DNA of 40,410 nt from Pedobacter borealis DSM 19626. GTDB lineage: Bacteria; Bacteroidota; Bacteroidia; Sphingobacteriales; Sphingobacteriaceae. The position numbers and the translations under genes were made by a program. Shown here piece by piece: positions 26,665-35,633 of the stretch (positions are counted from its first letter, which is position 1; each line of letters begins with the position of its first letter). Location: contig NZ_JAUG01000039.1 of NCBI RefSeq assembly GCF_000708285.2, positions 1-40,410 on the forward strand, written 5' to 3'. The notes below the pieces were generated by a model, which ran no database searches, was not told where the DNA came from, and was given only the letters and a program-made list of their open reading frames with translations.

Positions 26665-29022
26665 ATGATAATGAAATTAAAAATGATGTGCGTTGCATTG
26701 CTAATGGTTAAAATTTCCTACGCCCAAACAATCAAAAATAACAATAAGCCATTTATCGATAAAGACGTTGAAGCTAAGGTTGATTTGCTAATGATGAAGA
26801 TAACCAATGAAGACAAGTTGGCTCAATTAATTGGTATTCGCCCTAGCGAGTTAATGGAAAATGGCGTATTCTCCTTAGAAAAATGCAAGCAAAAAATACC
26901 ATACGGCATTGGGCATCTATGCCAATATTCTTCTTCGTTAAGTATGAAACCGGAAGAATTAAGGGATTTTGTAAGAGAAGTTCAAAGGTATTTGATGACT
27001 CAAACGCCTGCTAAGATCCCTGCCATTTTCCATGAAGAGGCCATTACAGGTTTTTCGACATTTGGAGCAACAACATTCCCGCAACAAATTGGAATGTCAT
27101 GTACTTGGAATCCTGAAATGATAGAAAGGAATACGCAGACAACGGCCATAAATATGCGTAATGGAGGCGCCACCATGGCACTATCGCCTATGCTGGATGT
27201 AATTAAAACCGCACACTGGCCGCGCATCGAAGAAAGCTTCGGTGAGGACCCTTACTTAACAGGGAAGATGGGTGTTTCTTTTGTCAATGGCTTACAAGGC
27301 AAGGGGTTTGGAAGTGGTGTTGCCGCAACGACCAAACATTTTGTTGGTTATGGCAGCAAATCAACCGGTGTGAAGGAATTATATGAGGAATTTTTATTTC
27401 CTCATGAAGCGGTAATTCGCTTGGCTGGCGTAAAAAGTGTAATGCCTGGCTATCACCAATTTCACAACGGCGATTATTCTATAGCTAACAAAACCTTATT
27501 GAATGATATTTTACGTAAATACTTAAATTTTGATGGTTTGGTAATAAGTGATTACAGCGCTATTGGATTGGTAGCGGGTGAAATCAAGACGAGACAAACA
27601 CTTAAGGCTGCGGGTATTAAAGCCATTAATGCGGGTGCTGATGTAGAATTAGCGGCAGGAAAAACTTTTCCTTATTTGTTGGAAGCTATTAACGAAGAAA
27701 AGGTAAGCCAGCAAACTTTTGATGCCGCAGTAAAAAGAGAATTGATATTAAAAGCCAAGTTAGGTTTGTTGGATAAGAATCCTCAATTTGGAAAAGACGG
27801 ACCTTTAAATATGGATCCGCCTTCTCAAAGAAAACTGGCATACGAGGCAGCCTGTCAATCATTGGTACTTCTAAAAAACAACGGTATCCTTCCGCTAAAA
27901 AAGGAAATTAAAAAAATAGCCCTGGTAGGTCCAAATGCATCTACTTATCAAGGTTTAGTTGGTGATTATACTTACCAGGCGATGTCGGCATTTTGGTGGA
28001 ACATTCCTATCAATCCAAATTATCCAAAGTTGGTAACGGTGTTTGATGGTTTGAAAAATAAAGCCACATCCGATTTTACTATTCTACATGAGAGAGGCTG
28101 CGATTGGAGTGCACCATTGGAAGCCGCTATCGACATCAAAACAGTTGGTGATGATAGGTTAAGTAAGATAAAGATTGAAATTTTGAAAGATTTACCACAA
28201 CCAAATGTAAAGAATGCATTAAAAATTGCAAATGAAAGTGATGTTATTATTGCGGTTATGGGTGAGAATTTTTATCTGTGCGGCGAGGGTAGGGAACGTA
28301 AGGGAATACGATTGCCAGGGGAACAGGAAGCTTTTGTACAAAAATTATTGGCAACTGGAAAACCAGTGATTTTGGTGGTTTTTGGTGGTCGTCCACAGGT
28401 TATTACAGAATTAGAATCTAAATGTGCAGCTATTGTACAGGGCTGGTTTCCGGGTGAAGAAGGGGGCAATGCCATTGCAGATTTATTGTTAGGGAATTTC
28501 AATCCATCAGGTAAATTGACGGTTAGTTATCCTAAATATGAAGAGCAGGAAGAAATATCATATAACGAAGGCTATTCCAAAAATAACATGCCATTGTATC
28601 CCTTTGGTTACGGTTTGTCTTATACTAATTATACATACAGTAATTTACAAGTTCCTTTAACGGCCAATATTACAGATGATTGGATTAAAGTCTCTTTTAA
28701 AGTAAAAAATACTGGTGCTATGGATGGAACTGAAATCACACAGCTATACTTATCGCCAAAGGAGCCAAATAGCAACTTGAAACCCATACAGTTGAAAGGT
28801 TTTAAGAGGACTGAACTAAAAAAAGGCCAAGGAAAATTGATAAGCTTTAAGGTTTCGCCGCAACAATTTGCTTATTATAATGGTAACACATGGGAGATAG
28901 CGCCAGGTTTTTATGAAATTAAAGCCGGCGCATCTTCAACCGATATAAAATTAATTGGAGAGATTGAGCTGAAGGGGAATAAAATTACGATGCCTCATCG
29001 TACTGTTTTCTTTTCTGAATAA
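26665..29022 (+). CDS. GH3 family beta-glycosidase (beta-glucosidase/beta-xylosidase type)
   Basis: 785 residues from ATG 26665; ATG 26671 is equally possible and a TTG at 26629 is unlikely. The signal peptide ends at KISYAQ. The (beta/alpha)8 domain carries FHEEAITGF, SFGEDPYL and TTKHFVGYG, and the nucleophile is D296 in VISDYSAIG. The alpha/beta sandwich has VIIAVMGENFYLCGEGRER and WFPGEEGGNAIADLLLG. A C-terminal Fn3-like domain begins near SFKVKNTGAMDGTEI. It removes terminal beta-linked sugars from oligosaccharides in the periplasm. The motif LDVIKTAHWPRIEESFGEDP departs from the common FGRDPRWGR form, so specificity should not be assumed to be plain glucose. Confidence 0.92.
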   Translation: MIMKLKMMCVALLMVKISYAQTIKNNNKPFIDKDVEAKVDLLMMKITNEDKLAQLIGIRPSELMENGVFSLEKCKQKIPYGIGHLCQYSSSLSMKPEELRDFVREVQRYLMTQTPAKIPAIFHEEAITGFSTFGATTFPQQIGMSCTWNPEMIERNTQTTAINMRNGGATMALSPMLDVIKTAHWPRIEESFGEDPYLTGKMGVSFVNGLQGKGFGSGVAATTKHFVGYGSKSTGVKELYEEFLFPHEAVIRLAGVKSVMPGYHQFHNGDYSIANKTLLNDILRKYLNFDGLVISDYSAIGLVAGEIKTRQTLKAAGIKAINAGADVELAAGKTFPYLLEAINEEKVSQQTFDAAVKRELILKAKLGLLDKNPQFGKDGPLNMDPPSQRKLAYEAACQSLVLLKNNGILPLKKEIKKIALVGPNASTYQGLVGDYTYQAMSAFWWNIPINPNYPKLVTVFDGLKNKATSDFTILHERGCDWSAPLEAAIDIKTVGDDRLSKIKIEILKDLPQPNVKNALKIANESDVIIAVMGENFYLCGEGRERKGIRLPGEQEAFVQKLLATGKPVILVVFGGRPQVITELESKCAAIVQGWFPGEEGGNAIADLLLGNFNPSGKLTVSYPKYEEQEEISYNEGYSKNNMPLYPFGYGLSYTNYTYSNLQVPLTANITDDWIKVSFKVKNTGAMDGTEITQLYLSPKEPNSNLKPIQLKGFKRTELKKGQGKLISFKVSPQQFAYYNGNTWEIAPGFYEIKAGASSTDIKLIGEIELKGNKITMPHRTVFFSE

Positions 29023-29169
29023 ATTTTAAAGGAAAAAAGGGACATTTTACTAAAGTTGTACCAACTAGTAAAAAAAACAGGGCAATGAATTATTTACAAG
29101 TGGTGGGGGAACAATTGTAAGCGATAATGATAGCCACTAAATTAAGATAATGATAACCAATAAATATAA

Positions 29170-29394
29170 GACGATTCGATTGAAGTGGTAGAAACCAATT
29201 CGCGCAGAGGACAAAAAATACTATGGAAAAAAGGTGTTGCATTGGAAGGCCCTGATTTGGATAAAATGCTTGGCGGCCTTCGTGACCATGGCGGTGACGG
29301 AATTCATTTTAGTAAGGTAGGGCTTAAGGTTTATGGGGAAGCTTGGGCCGAAAAGGTGGGCTCATGGCTGGAGAAAGAACTAATTGTTAAATAG
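29170..29394 (+). pseudogene. C-terminal fragment of an SGNH-type carbohydrate esterase
   Basis: An open frame of 74 codons without an ATG (only GTG 29185) follows a stop at 29167. Its sequence, VALEGPDLDKMLGG followed by HGGDGIHFSKVGLKVYGEAW, is the terminal region of SGNH/sialate-acetylesterase-like proteins, with the block V Asp and His in DGIHF. The nucleophile and Gly/Asn blocks are missing, and the 147 bp upstream show no continuation in any frame. It is therefore a truncated gene end rather than a small protein, although expression from GTG cannot be excluded. Confidence 0.78.
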
Positions 29395-29447
29395 AATTGT
29401 CATCATAAAAAAAAATAAATCAAAAAATCATTGATTAAACCAAGACT

Positions 29448-30626
29448 ATGAAAAAAATAATTTTTATTTTCTTAATGGCAAGCGGTTCGCTTTTTGCACA
29501 AAAGAAGCAAAAAATGAGCGTGCTTATCGACCAGCAATTTCATTTTGCCGCAGAGCAGTATGGGGTATTAAAGCATAACATTGCATCAGGTGAGATGCCC
29601 AGAACATTTAATCCTGCCACTGGCAAGGTTGTAACCAGCGATACAAAGTGGTGGTGCAGTGGCTTTTACCCGGGTTCTCTCCTTTATATATATGAGTATA
29701 CCAAAAATCCGGATATTAAAGCTGAAGCCGAAAAACGCCTGGCCATTCTAGAGAAAGAAAAACATTATCTGGGAAATCATGATTTAGGTTTTATGATGTA
29801 TTGCAGTTTTGGGAACGCTTATCGCCTTTTTCATAAAGCAGAAGATAAAGCGACCATCGATACCTCGGCAATGTCATTGGCGACCCGTTATCGCCCATCT
29901 ATTGAATCGATCCAGAGCTGGGACAGTAATGAGTTGTTGAAATGCCCTGTTATTATCGATAATATGATGAACCTGGAAATGCTGTGCTGGGTAAGCGACA
30001 ACGGGGGTGATAAGAGATTTAAGGAAATAGCAATAAACCATGCGAATACTACTTTAAAAACACATTTTAGGGCCGATAACAGCTCATATCACCTGGTAGA
30101 TTATGATTTGAAAACTGGCCAGATTATCAAAAAAATAACCTGGCAGGGACTGGCAGATTCTTCTGCCTGGGCGCGTGGTCAGGGATGGGGGCTGTACGGC
30201 TACACCATGATGTACCGTTTTACTAAAGACAAAAACTATTTGAACCAGGCCCGGAAAATTGCTGCTTTTTTGATCAACCATCCAAATCTTCCGGCGGATA
30301 AAATCCCATATTGGGACTATAATGCTCCAAATACACCTACCCAATATAGAGATGCGTCTGCAGGGGCTTTGATTGCTTCAGCTCTTTTGGAATTAGGGCA
30401 ATATACAGGAGCGAAAGAAAAAAAACTCTATGTCAACACTGCCGAAACGATGTTAAGATCACTGGCATCTGATAAATACCGTGCAAAATTGGGTGAAAAT
30501 GGTGGTTTTTTACTTTTACACAGCGTTGGGCATATGCCAAATAAAACGGAAATCGATGTACCGCTTACCTATGCAGATTATTATTACCTGGAGGCTCTTT
30601 TAAGATATAAAAAGTGGTATTTGTAA
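29448..30626 (+). CDS. GH88 unsaturated glucuronyl hydrolase
   Basis: 392 residues with a signal peptide ending at SLFAQ (~18). The alpha/alpha6 barrel has the GH88 catalytic aspartates in HDLGFMMY (D112) and VIIDNMMNLEML (D171), spaced as in the Bacillus enzyme (88/149 as I recall). Further landmarks are WQGLADSSAWARGQGWGLYG and KIPYWDYNAP. The enzyme hydrates the 4,5-double bond of unsaturated uronic acids at non-reducing ends, releasing the keto-uronate. That end group is what the PL12 lyase encoded at 14253 generates, so the two act in sequence. GH105 is the main alternative, but the motifs favour GH88. Confidence 0.94.
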   Translation: MKKIIFIFLMASGSLFAQKKQKMSVLIDQQFHFAAEQYGVLKHNIASGEMPRTFNPATGKVVTSDTKWWCSGFYPGSLLYIYEYTKNPDIKAEAEKRLAILEKEKHYLGNHDLGFMMYCSFGNAYRLFHKAEDKATIDTSAMSLATRYRPSIESIQSWDSNELLKCPVIIDNMMNLEMLCWVSDNGGDKRFKEIAINHANTTLKTHFRADNSSYHLVDYDLKTGQIIKKITWQGLADSSAWARGQGWGLYGYTMMYRFTKDKNYLNQARKIAAFLINHPNLPADKIPYWDYNAPNTPTQYRDASAGALIASALLELGQYTGAKEKKLYVNTAETMLRSLASDKYRAKLGENGGFLLLHSVGHMPNKTEIDVPLTYADYYYLEALLRYKKWYL

Positions 30627-30684
30627 TTGCCTCACTATACCAGGATCGACTATAATTCCACAGAACAAATAAAAGTTAAAAACT

Positions 30685-31974
30685 ATGATTTATTCTATAA
30701 AAATAAAATTAAGCAGCCTTTCGTTGTTAATGTCGTTTTTTCTTGCATTTACGACAGGCGTTGATGCGCAAATGAAGACGAATGAGATGCGAATAGAGAC
30801 AACTGATGCCGGTAATGGCAAGAGGGACCGTGAATATTGGAGTCAATTACTCTATAAAATGAGTTATCCGGTGATCCACAATTTAGCGAATGAAACTTTG
30901 AGAAAGAATATGCCCCTCGAGACGCTTCCCGACTACGGTAAAGCATATGGGATGGTTGCAAGCGAGGTTTCTTATTTGGAAGCTGTTGGGCGAACAATGG
31001 CAGGCGTTGCGCCTTGGCTTGCTTTACCAGATGACAATACTAAAGAGGGTGTAATGCGCAAACAATTAAGAACAGAATTGTTGCAGGGGATCGCCCATGG
31101 AGTTGATCCTAACAGTAAGGATTATTTGAATTTTTCGAAACAGCAACAGCCTCTCGTAGACGCGGCTTTTATGGCACATGCTTTTATCCGTGCACCAAAG
31201 GCATTGTGGGAACCATTGGATGCTTTAACAAAGAAAAGAGTTATTCAGGAATTTAAAAGCCTACGCAACCGGAAAGCAACTTTTAATAATTGGTTACTAT
31301 TTTCTGGAATAACCGAAGGTTTTTTATTGAAAGTTGGAGCAGATTATGATCCGGTGCGGATAGATTATGCCATACGAAAAACAACCGAATGGTATAGTGG
31401 TGATGGCTGGTACAGTGATGGATCGAAACTGTGTGTTGACTATTATAATTCCTTTGTGATGCATCCTATGATGGTCGATCTGTTGGGCATCGTCACAGCA
31501 AAGAAGATGTACCCACAAGAGGATTATGATTTGGCCGTAAAACGCATGGGCCGCTATTCTGAATTTTTGGAGCGTATGATTGCGCCAGATGGTACTTTTC
31601 CTGTTTTTGGCCGGTCAATGACTTATCGTACAGGTGCTTTTCAGGCTTTGGCGCAGACGGCGCTGATGGAGAAACTGAATAACATTACACCCGCACAGGT
31701 AAGGTGTGGTTTAACGGCAGTTATGAACCGCATGTATGATCAATGTGATAATTTTGATAATAAGGGTTGGCTGGTTTTAGGGTTTTGTGGGTCTCAGCCT
31801 GATATTGCCGATCTGTACACGTCGACGGGAAGCCTGTATATGGCAACATTGGCATTTTTGCCACTGGGATTACCTGCTGATAATCCTTTTTGGACTGATG
31901 CTCCTGCAGACTGGACATCGAAAAAAGCTTGGTCTGGAAAACAAACTCCAAAAGACTACAAGGTTAGTTATTAA
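30685..31974 (+). CDS. DUF2264 family protein, probable GH154-type beta-glucuronidase
   Basis: 429 residues with a signal peptide ending at VDAQ (~29). The DUF2264 alpha/alpha barrel is recognisable from NWLLFSGITEGFLLKVGADY, WYSGDGWYSDGSKLCVDYYN and FVMHPMMVDLL, and FGRSMTYRTGAFQAL lies later. To my knowledge DUF2264 proteins are grouped in CAZy family GH154, where a Bacteroides beta-glucuronidase has been described. It starts 58 bp after the GH88 gene and ends 51 bp before the third GH29, so the three are likely co-transcribed. Removing saturated GlcA ends would complement GH88 acting on unsaturated ones. Family confident, activity inferred. Confidence 0.85.
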   Translation: MIYSIKIKLSSLSLLMSFFLAFTTGVDAQMKTNEMRIETTDAGNGKRDREYWSQLLYKMSYPVIHNLANETLRKNMPLETLPDYGKAYGMVASEVSYLEAVGRTMAGVAPWLALPDDNTKEGVMRKQLRTELLQGIAHGVDPNSKDYLNFSKQQQPLVDAAFMAHAFIRAPKALWEPLDALTKKRVIQEFKSLRNRKATFNNWLLFSGITEGFLLKVGADYDPVRIDYAIRKTTEWYSGDGWYSDGSKLCVDYYNSFVMHPMMVDLLGIVTAKKMYPQEDYDLAVKRMGRYSEFLERMIAPDGTFPVFGRSMTYRTGAFQALAQTALMEKLNNITPAQVRCGLTAVMNRMYDQCDNFDNKGWLVLGFCGSQPDIADLYTSTGSLYMATLAFLPLGLPADNPFWTDAPADWTSKKAWSGKQTPKDYKVSY

Positions 31975-32025
31975 AAGAAATAACAAGAATATAAGCTTAA
32001 TAATTAGGAATTGATTGCCAATTTT

Positions 32026-33660
32026 ATGAAATACACAACTTTATTTGTCTTACTATTCCTTTTGAGTACAAAAAGTATTGCACAGAAGGAAGTTAGCGAC
32101 AACGCTTTTTCTGGAAATAAAAACAAACCTGAACGCGAGGAATGGCTACGTGATTTGGGGTTTGGGATCTTTCTCCACATGAATATAGATAGCCAGTTGG
32201 GTATGGTCATCAGTCATTCGATAGTTGGAGCATCCGAAGATTATTTAAACCGGTACTTCACTGAACTTCCAAAAACTTTTGATCCTTACAAATTTGATGG
32301 TTACAGAATAGCCATGCAGGCAAAGCTTGCCGGGGCGAAATACATTTGCATAACGGCCAAACATCATGCAGGCTTTTGTATGTGGGATACCCAAACTACA
32401 AAATTCAATATCATGAATACCATTTACAAGAAGGACTTGCTAAAGGACTTTGTAGAAGGAGCCCGTAAAGCGGGCCTGGCCGTCGGAATTTATTATTCTC
32501 CTGAAGACTTTAAGTTCCTGCATGATAATGGGATTCCCGTTAATCGTGGTATCAAAATCCCATCAAAAAAAATAATGGATTCCTATGAAGAGTTGATTAG
32601 GGCCCAAACTCGCGAGTTATTCACTAACTATGGAAAAATTGATATGCTGTTTATAGACGGCGATTATAAAGAAGTTTGCAGAGAAGAAGCATGGAAGCTA
32701 CAACCTGATGTCGTAATTACTCGTGGGGCTGTCAATACACCTGAACAAACTGTTCCCGGAGGGATTACAGATAGCCTGTGGGAATCTTGTTTGACCATGG
32801 GTACGCAATGGAATTATAAGCCTACTAATGATGATCTGAAATCAGGAACCCGGCTGATTGAAATTTTGGTAGAAACCCGGGCAAAAGGGGGGAATATGTT
32901 GCTAAATGTAGGCCCTAAGCCAGATGGAGTAATTGCAGATCCCGAAGAAAGAAGGCTTACGGAAATAGCCGCCTGGAACTTTATCAATCAAGAAGCAGTT
33001 CAAAGCGTGAGACCATGGATAGTATCCAATGAAGAGAATATCTGGTATACAGCTTCGAAAGACCGGAAAACGGTGTATGCTGTAATAACCGGTTTACCTA
33101 ACTGGAGACATGGAGAACGAAAAGACTTTCTACTTTCATCGATCAAAGCCACTACCGAAACAAAGATAAGTGTTCTGGGACACAGTAGTTCAATAATAGA
33201 ATACTCAGAAGGAAAGGATGCTAAATCCTATTTTACTCAAAAGGAAGACGGGCTACATATATCAGTAGTAAATGCACAGCGTATATATAACAATTATAAA
33301 TGGCCTAATCCAATAACGGTGAAACTGGAAAACGTAACGCCAGCATTAATTCCCCCAGTCTTTGTTACAGAGAATGCTGAAGCGAAAGACAATATTACAG
33401 CGTTTAATGGAAGAGTTCTGAATATGGGTGAATCTAAGGGGTTGAAAGCATGCTTCGAATACAGGATATATGCCGGTTTTGCGGAAAATCTTTATTCCAA
33501 AGATTGGAAACGGACTCCGATTATCGATGTAAAAAGGATAGGAAAAATATCTTTCAACCCCAAAGGATTGGAAAAAGGGAAGATATATGAGTTTCGTCTG
33601 GTAATACTTCACCCTAATATGAGCTTATATGGAGATCAGAAATTAGTAACTACTAAATAA
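32026..33660 (+). CDS. GH29 family alpha-L-fucosidase (third, divergent)
   Basis: 544 residues from ATG 32026 (a TTG at 32011 adds five). The signal peptide is MKYTTLFVLLFLLSTKSIAQ. It is a GH29 barrel but with altered signatures: FGIFLHMNID stands where the other two have FVHWG/FIHWG, and the nucleophile segment is KIDMLFIDGD (D211) instead of LLWFDG. YICITAKHHAGFCMW and GGNMLLNVGPKPDG are normal. The C-terminal part (~425-544) is a beta-rich Fn3-like region. The altered -1 subsite loop suggests a substrate different from simple fucosyl glycans. It closes the enzyme operon. Confidence 0.9.
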   Translation: MKYTTLFVLLFLLSTKSIAQKEVSDNAFSGNKNKPEREEWLRDLGFGIFLHMNIDSQLGMVISHSIVGASEDYLNRYFTELPKTFDPYKFDGYRIAMQAKLAGAKYICITAKHHAGFCMWDTQTTKFNIMNTIYKKDLLKDFVEGARKAGLAVGIYYSPEDFKFLHDNGIPVNRGIKIPSKKIMDSYEELIRAQTRELFTNYGKIDMLFIDGDYKEVCREEAWKLQPDVVITRGAVNTPEQTVPGGITDSLWESCLTMGTQWNYKPTNDDLKSGTRLIEILVETRAKGGNMLLNVGPKPDGVIADPEERRLTEIAAWNFINQEAVQSVRPWIVSNEENIWYTASKDRKTVYAVITGLPNWRHGERKDFLLSSIKATTETKISVLGHSSSIIEYSEGKDAKSYFTQKEDGLHISVVNAQRIYNNYKWPNPITVKLENVTPALIPPVFVTENAEAKDNITAFNGRVLNMGESKGLKACFEYRIYAGFAENLYSKDWKRTPIIDVKRIGKISFNPKGLEKGKIYEFRLVILHPNMSLYGDQKLVTTK

Positions 33661-33666
33661 AGTCTA

Positions 33667-34190
33667 ATGGGACAACAGGTTGAATTTACGGTAGCCTTGA
33701 TCAGGTTGATGCTTTAATCAATCACCTCAAAAAATACGCATTATCAGGATTGCAAGCTGTTGAAGGTGAGATTCTGATGGAAATCCGAAAGGTTAAAATA
33801 CAGTTTTATTTTAAGGAACAATTAAAGTTGATTTTAGCTCCATCAAAGCCCATTCTCCGACGGAAGAAGTTTCCGAAGGTGTTTATTCAGGAGTTTGATA
33901 CACTGGAAAGCCTAAAAGAAGTGAAGAACAGTTTCATGGGTTACCGGTTGGATGATGTAGCTAAGGAACTGGATAAACCGGTCGGACAGCTCATCAGGTT
34001 TTTAGCTGATCGTAGAGTAAACGCGAAAGCAGATACAATTTTGAGTGAAAAAGCCGCCAATATATTAAAGGTCTATGCCAGCAATATCCTTGAACTTAAC
34101 GGGAGGAAGGAGAAAATTGCCGAACGGGAAGCAAAGTTGCAAAGGGTAGGAAATGCCATACTGGAGGAAAAATTTAAGCCAAGTCGCTGA
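33667..34190 (+). pseudogene. Uncharacterised protein gene with an N-terminal frameshift; IF2_N-like helical domain
   Basis: From ATG 33667 the frame reads MGQQVEFTV. One base is then missing after 33692, and the frame that continues to the stop at 34190 reads SLDQVDALINHLKKYALSGL and onward. Without the shift the first start would be TTG 33750 or ATG 33777, giving 137-146 residues. The C-terminal half contains YRLDDVAKELDKPVGQLIRF, similar in pattern to the IF-2 N-terminal/HTH-like domain, followed by a charged helix. I do not recognise the family. It could be a broken gene, a sequencing error, or a shorter functional protein. It sits between the PUL and the LacI gene. Confidence 0.55.
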
Positions 34191-34383
34191 AAAGAAGGGA
34201 ATTATGCTAAACTCATTTACACTAGGCCAAAGTCATGATGAAAAACAGCTTAGTACTTGCCGAAGGTTTCGAATATAACCATTGATACCTATTTTAAATT
34301 AAGGGAATTTCTGGTCGAGACTGGATTAAAGCTATGATTTAAAAGGCAGAAGGGGAAAAATCTATTATCTTGAGATTTTTATG

Positions 34384-34395
34384 TTAATCGATTAA
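34384..34395. promoter_or_regulatory. LacI-type operator in front of the lacI-family gene
   Basis: TTAATCGATTAA is a perfect 12-bp palindrome with the central CG of LacI-family operators. It lies 15 bp before the regulator's start codon, consistent with autoregulation. Two related sites, TTAAACGTTTAA and a degenerate copy, lie before the catabolic genes downstream. Confidence 0.65.
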
Positions 34396-34410
34396 GCATA
34401 TCTTTACAAG

Positions 34411-35448
34411 ATGAGTAAGAAGGTTTCCATTAAAGATATTGCACAAACTGTAGGTGTTTCTACCGCCCTGGTTTCATACGTGTTAAATAATAAGGAAAAA
34501 GAAGCACGTGTTGGAAAAGAAATCGCACAAGTGATAAGAGATACAGCGGTGAAAATGGGTTATCAGCCAAACCAGATAGCCAAAAGCTTGAAAACAGGAA
34601 AATCATACACTTTTGGATTAATTGTAGCAGATATTTCCAATCCGTTCTTCGGCAATCTTGCGAGGAATATTGAGGATGAGGCAAAGAAATTTAACTATAC
34701 TGTGATTTTTGCGAGTTCGGATGAAAATGCGAAAAAATCTCAAAACCTGATTAATATTTTAACCGAAAGACAGGTTGATGGTTTCATTATTGCACCGGCA
34801 GAAAATTCGCAAGATCAGATTGAAGCGATTTTAAAGAACAATATTCCACTGGTGCTGATAGACCGATATTTTAAGGATCTGGGTACCAATTGTGTCGTGA
34901 CCAACAATTATGAGGCTTCTTATCAAGCGGTGAGCCATTTAATTGAAGCCGGAAAGACAAATATCGGAATGGTCGCTTATCAAACAGATCTGGCTCATAT
35001 GCTGGATAGAAAGCAGGGCTACATTGATGCAATTAAAGACAGTAAGCAGTTAAAGGCAAAAATCCCCCTGGTCAAAATGGTTGATTTCAATGCTGGTCAA
35101 GAAGAAGTAGAGGCGGGCATCCGCGAATTTTTTGCTCAAAACCCTACAATAGATGCACTGTTCTTCGCTACAAACACGCTTACGCTAAAAGGATTAAAAT
35201 CTTTAAATAAGCTAAACTATAAAGTTCCAGATGATGTGGCTATTGTATGTTTTGATGAGAGTGAAGCTTTTGATTTCTTTTATTCTCCCCTGACCTATAT
35301 AGAACAGCCATTACTTGAAATGGGCAAAAAGGCCGTTCAGATCTTAATTAAAAACATATCTGAAAAAAAAAGCGCCAATATGCAGGTAAGCATAGCGTCT
35401 AAATTAATTATAAGACAATCAAGTGCTGCCACTGTTAAAAAGAATTAG
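34411..35448 (+). CDS. LacI family transcriptional regulator
   Basis: 345 residues. The N-terminal HTH SIKDIAQTVGVSTALVSYVLNN is followed by the hinge helix (YQPNQIAKSLKTGKSYTFG). The periplasmic-binding-protein-like effector domain (residues ~62-340) has DISNPFFGNLARNIEDEAK, VDGFIIAPAE, VPDDVAIVCFDESEAFDFF and the terminal YIEQPLLEMGKKAVQIL. It represses or activates sugar catabolic genes in response to a sugar or sugar acid. The nearby palindromes before its own gene and between the promoter elements at 35517-35548 make it the likely regulator of the uxaA-family operon. Confidence 0.95.
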   Translation: MSKKVSIKDIAQTVGVSTALVSYVLNNKEKEARVGKEIAQVIRDTAVKMGYQPNQIAKSLKTGKSYTFGLIVADISNPFFGNLARNIEDEAKKFNYTVIFASSDENAKKSQNLINILTERQVDGFIIAPAENSQDQIEAILKNNIPLVLIDRYFKDLGTNCVVTNNYEASYQAVSHLIEAGKTNIGMVAYQTDLAHMLDRKQGYIDAIKDSKQLKAKIPLVKMVDFNAGQEEVEAGIREFFAQNPTIDALFFATNTLTLKGLKSLNKLNYKVPDDVAIVCFDESEAFDFFYSPLTYIEQPLLEMGKKAVQILIKNISEKKSANMQVSIASKLIIRQSSAATVKKN

Positions 35449-35516
35449 CTCAAGTTGCAATTACCGATGTCAGAACTGGGAAAATCATAATAAGCTGTGA
35501 AAAACTAAAAAAAATA

Positions 35517-35548
35517 TTTGTTTGTTTAAACGTTTAAGCTTAAGTTTG
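35517..35548 (+). promoter_or_regulatory. Bacteroidetes-type promoter for the fucP-remnant/sugar-acid operon
   Basis: TTTG at 35517-35520 is followed after 20 bases by TAAGTTTG at 35541-35548, matching the Bacteroidetes -33 TTTG and -7 TAnnTTTG elements at the expected spacing. The operator palindrome lies between the two elements. An inverted repeat, TTTGAT/ATCAAA at 35545-35561, overlaps the -7 element and the predicted start of transcription. Confidence 0.65.
35526..35537. promoter_or_regulatory. LacI-type operator between the promoter elements
   Basis: TTAAACGTTTAA is a perfect palindrome with central CG, sharing the TTAAnCGnTTAA form with the site before the lacI-family gene. Binding here would block RNA polymerase directly. 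Confidence 0.65.
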
Positions 35549-35611
35549 ATTAACGATCAAATTATAAACCATTTAAACAGAATTGCCCCGGCATTTTTTT
35601 TATCCCATTTA

Positions 35612-35627
35612 GCTTAAACGTGTAAGC
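35612..35627. promoter_or_regulatory. Second, degenerate operator-like site
   Basis: GCTTAAACGTGTAAGC pairs at seven of eight positions and shares TTAAACG with the main operator 86 bp upstream. A second half-site for looping or cooperative repression is plausible. Confidence 0.45.
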
Positions 35628-35633
35628 GGATTA

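Noticed and set aside
34191..34410. Search of the 220-bp spacer before lacI for another gene remnant
   Set aside because: Short readable runs such as IDTYFKLREFLVETGLKL exist but I could not tie them to a family.
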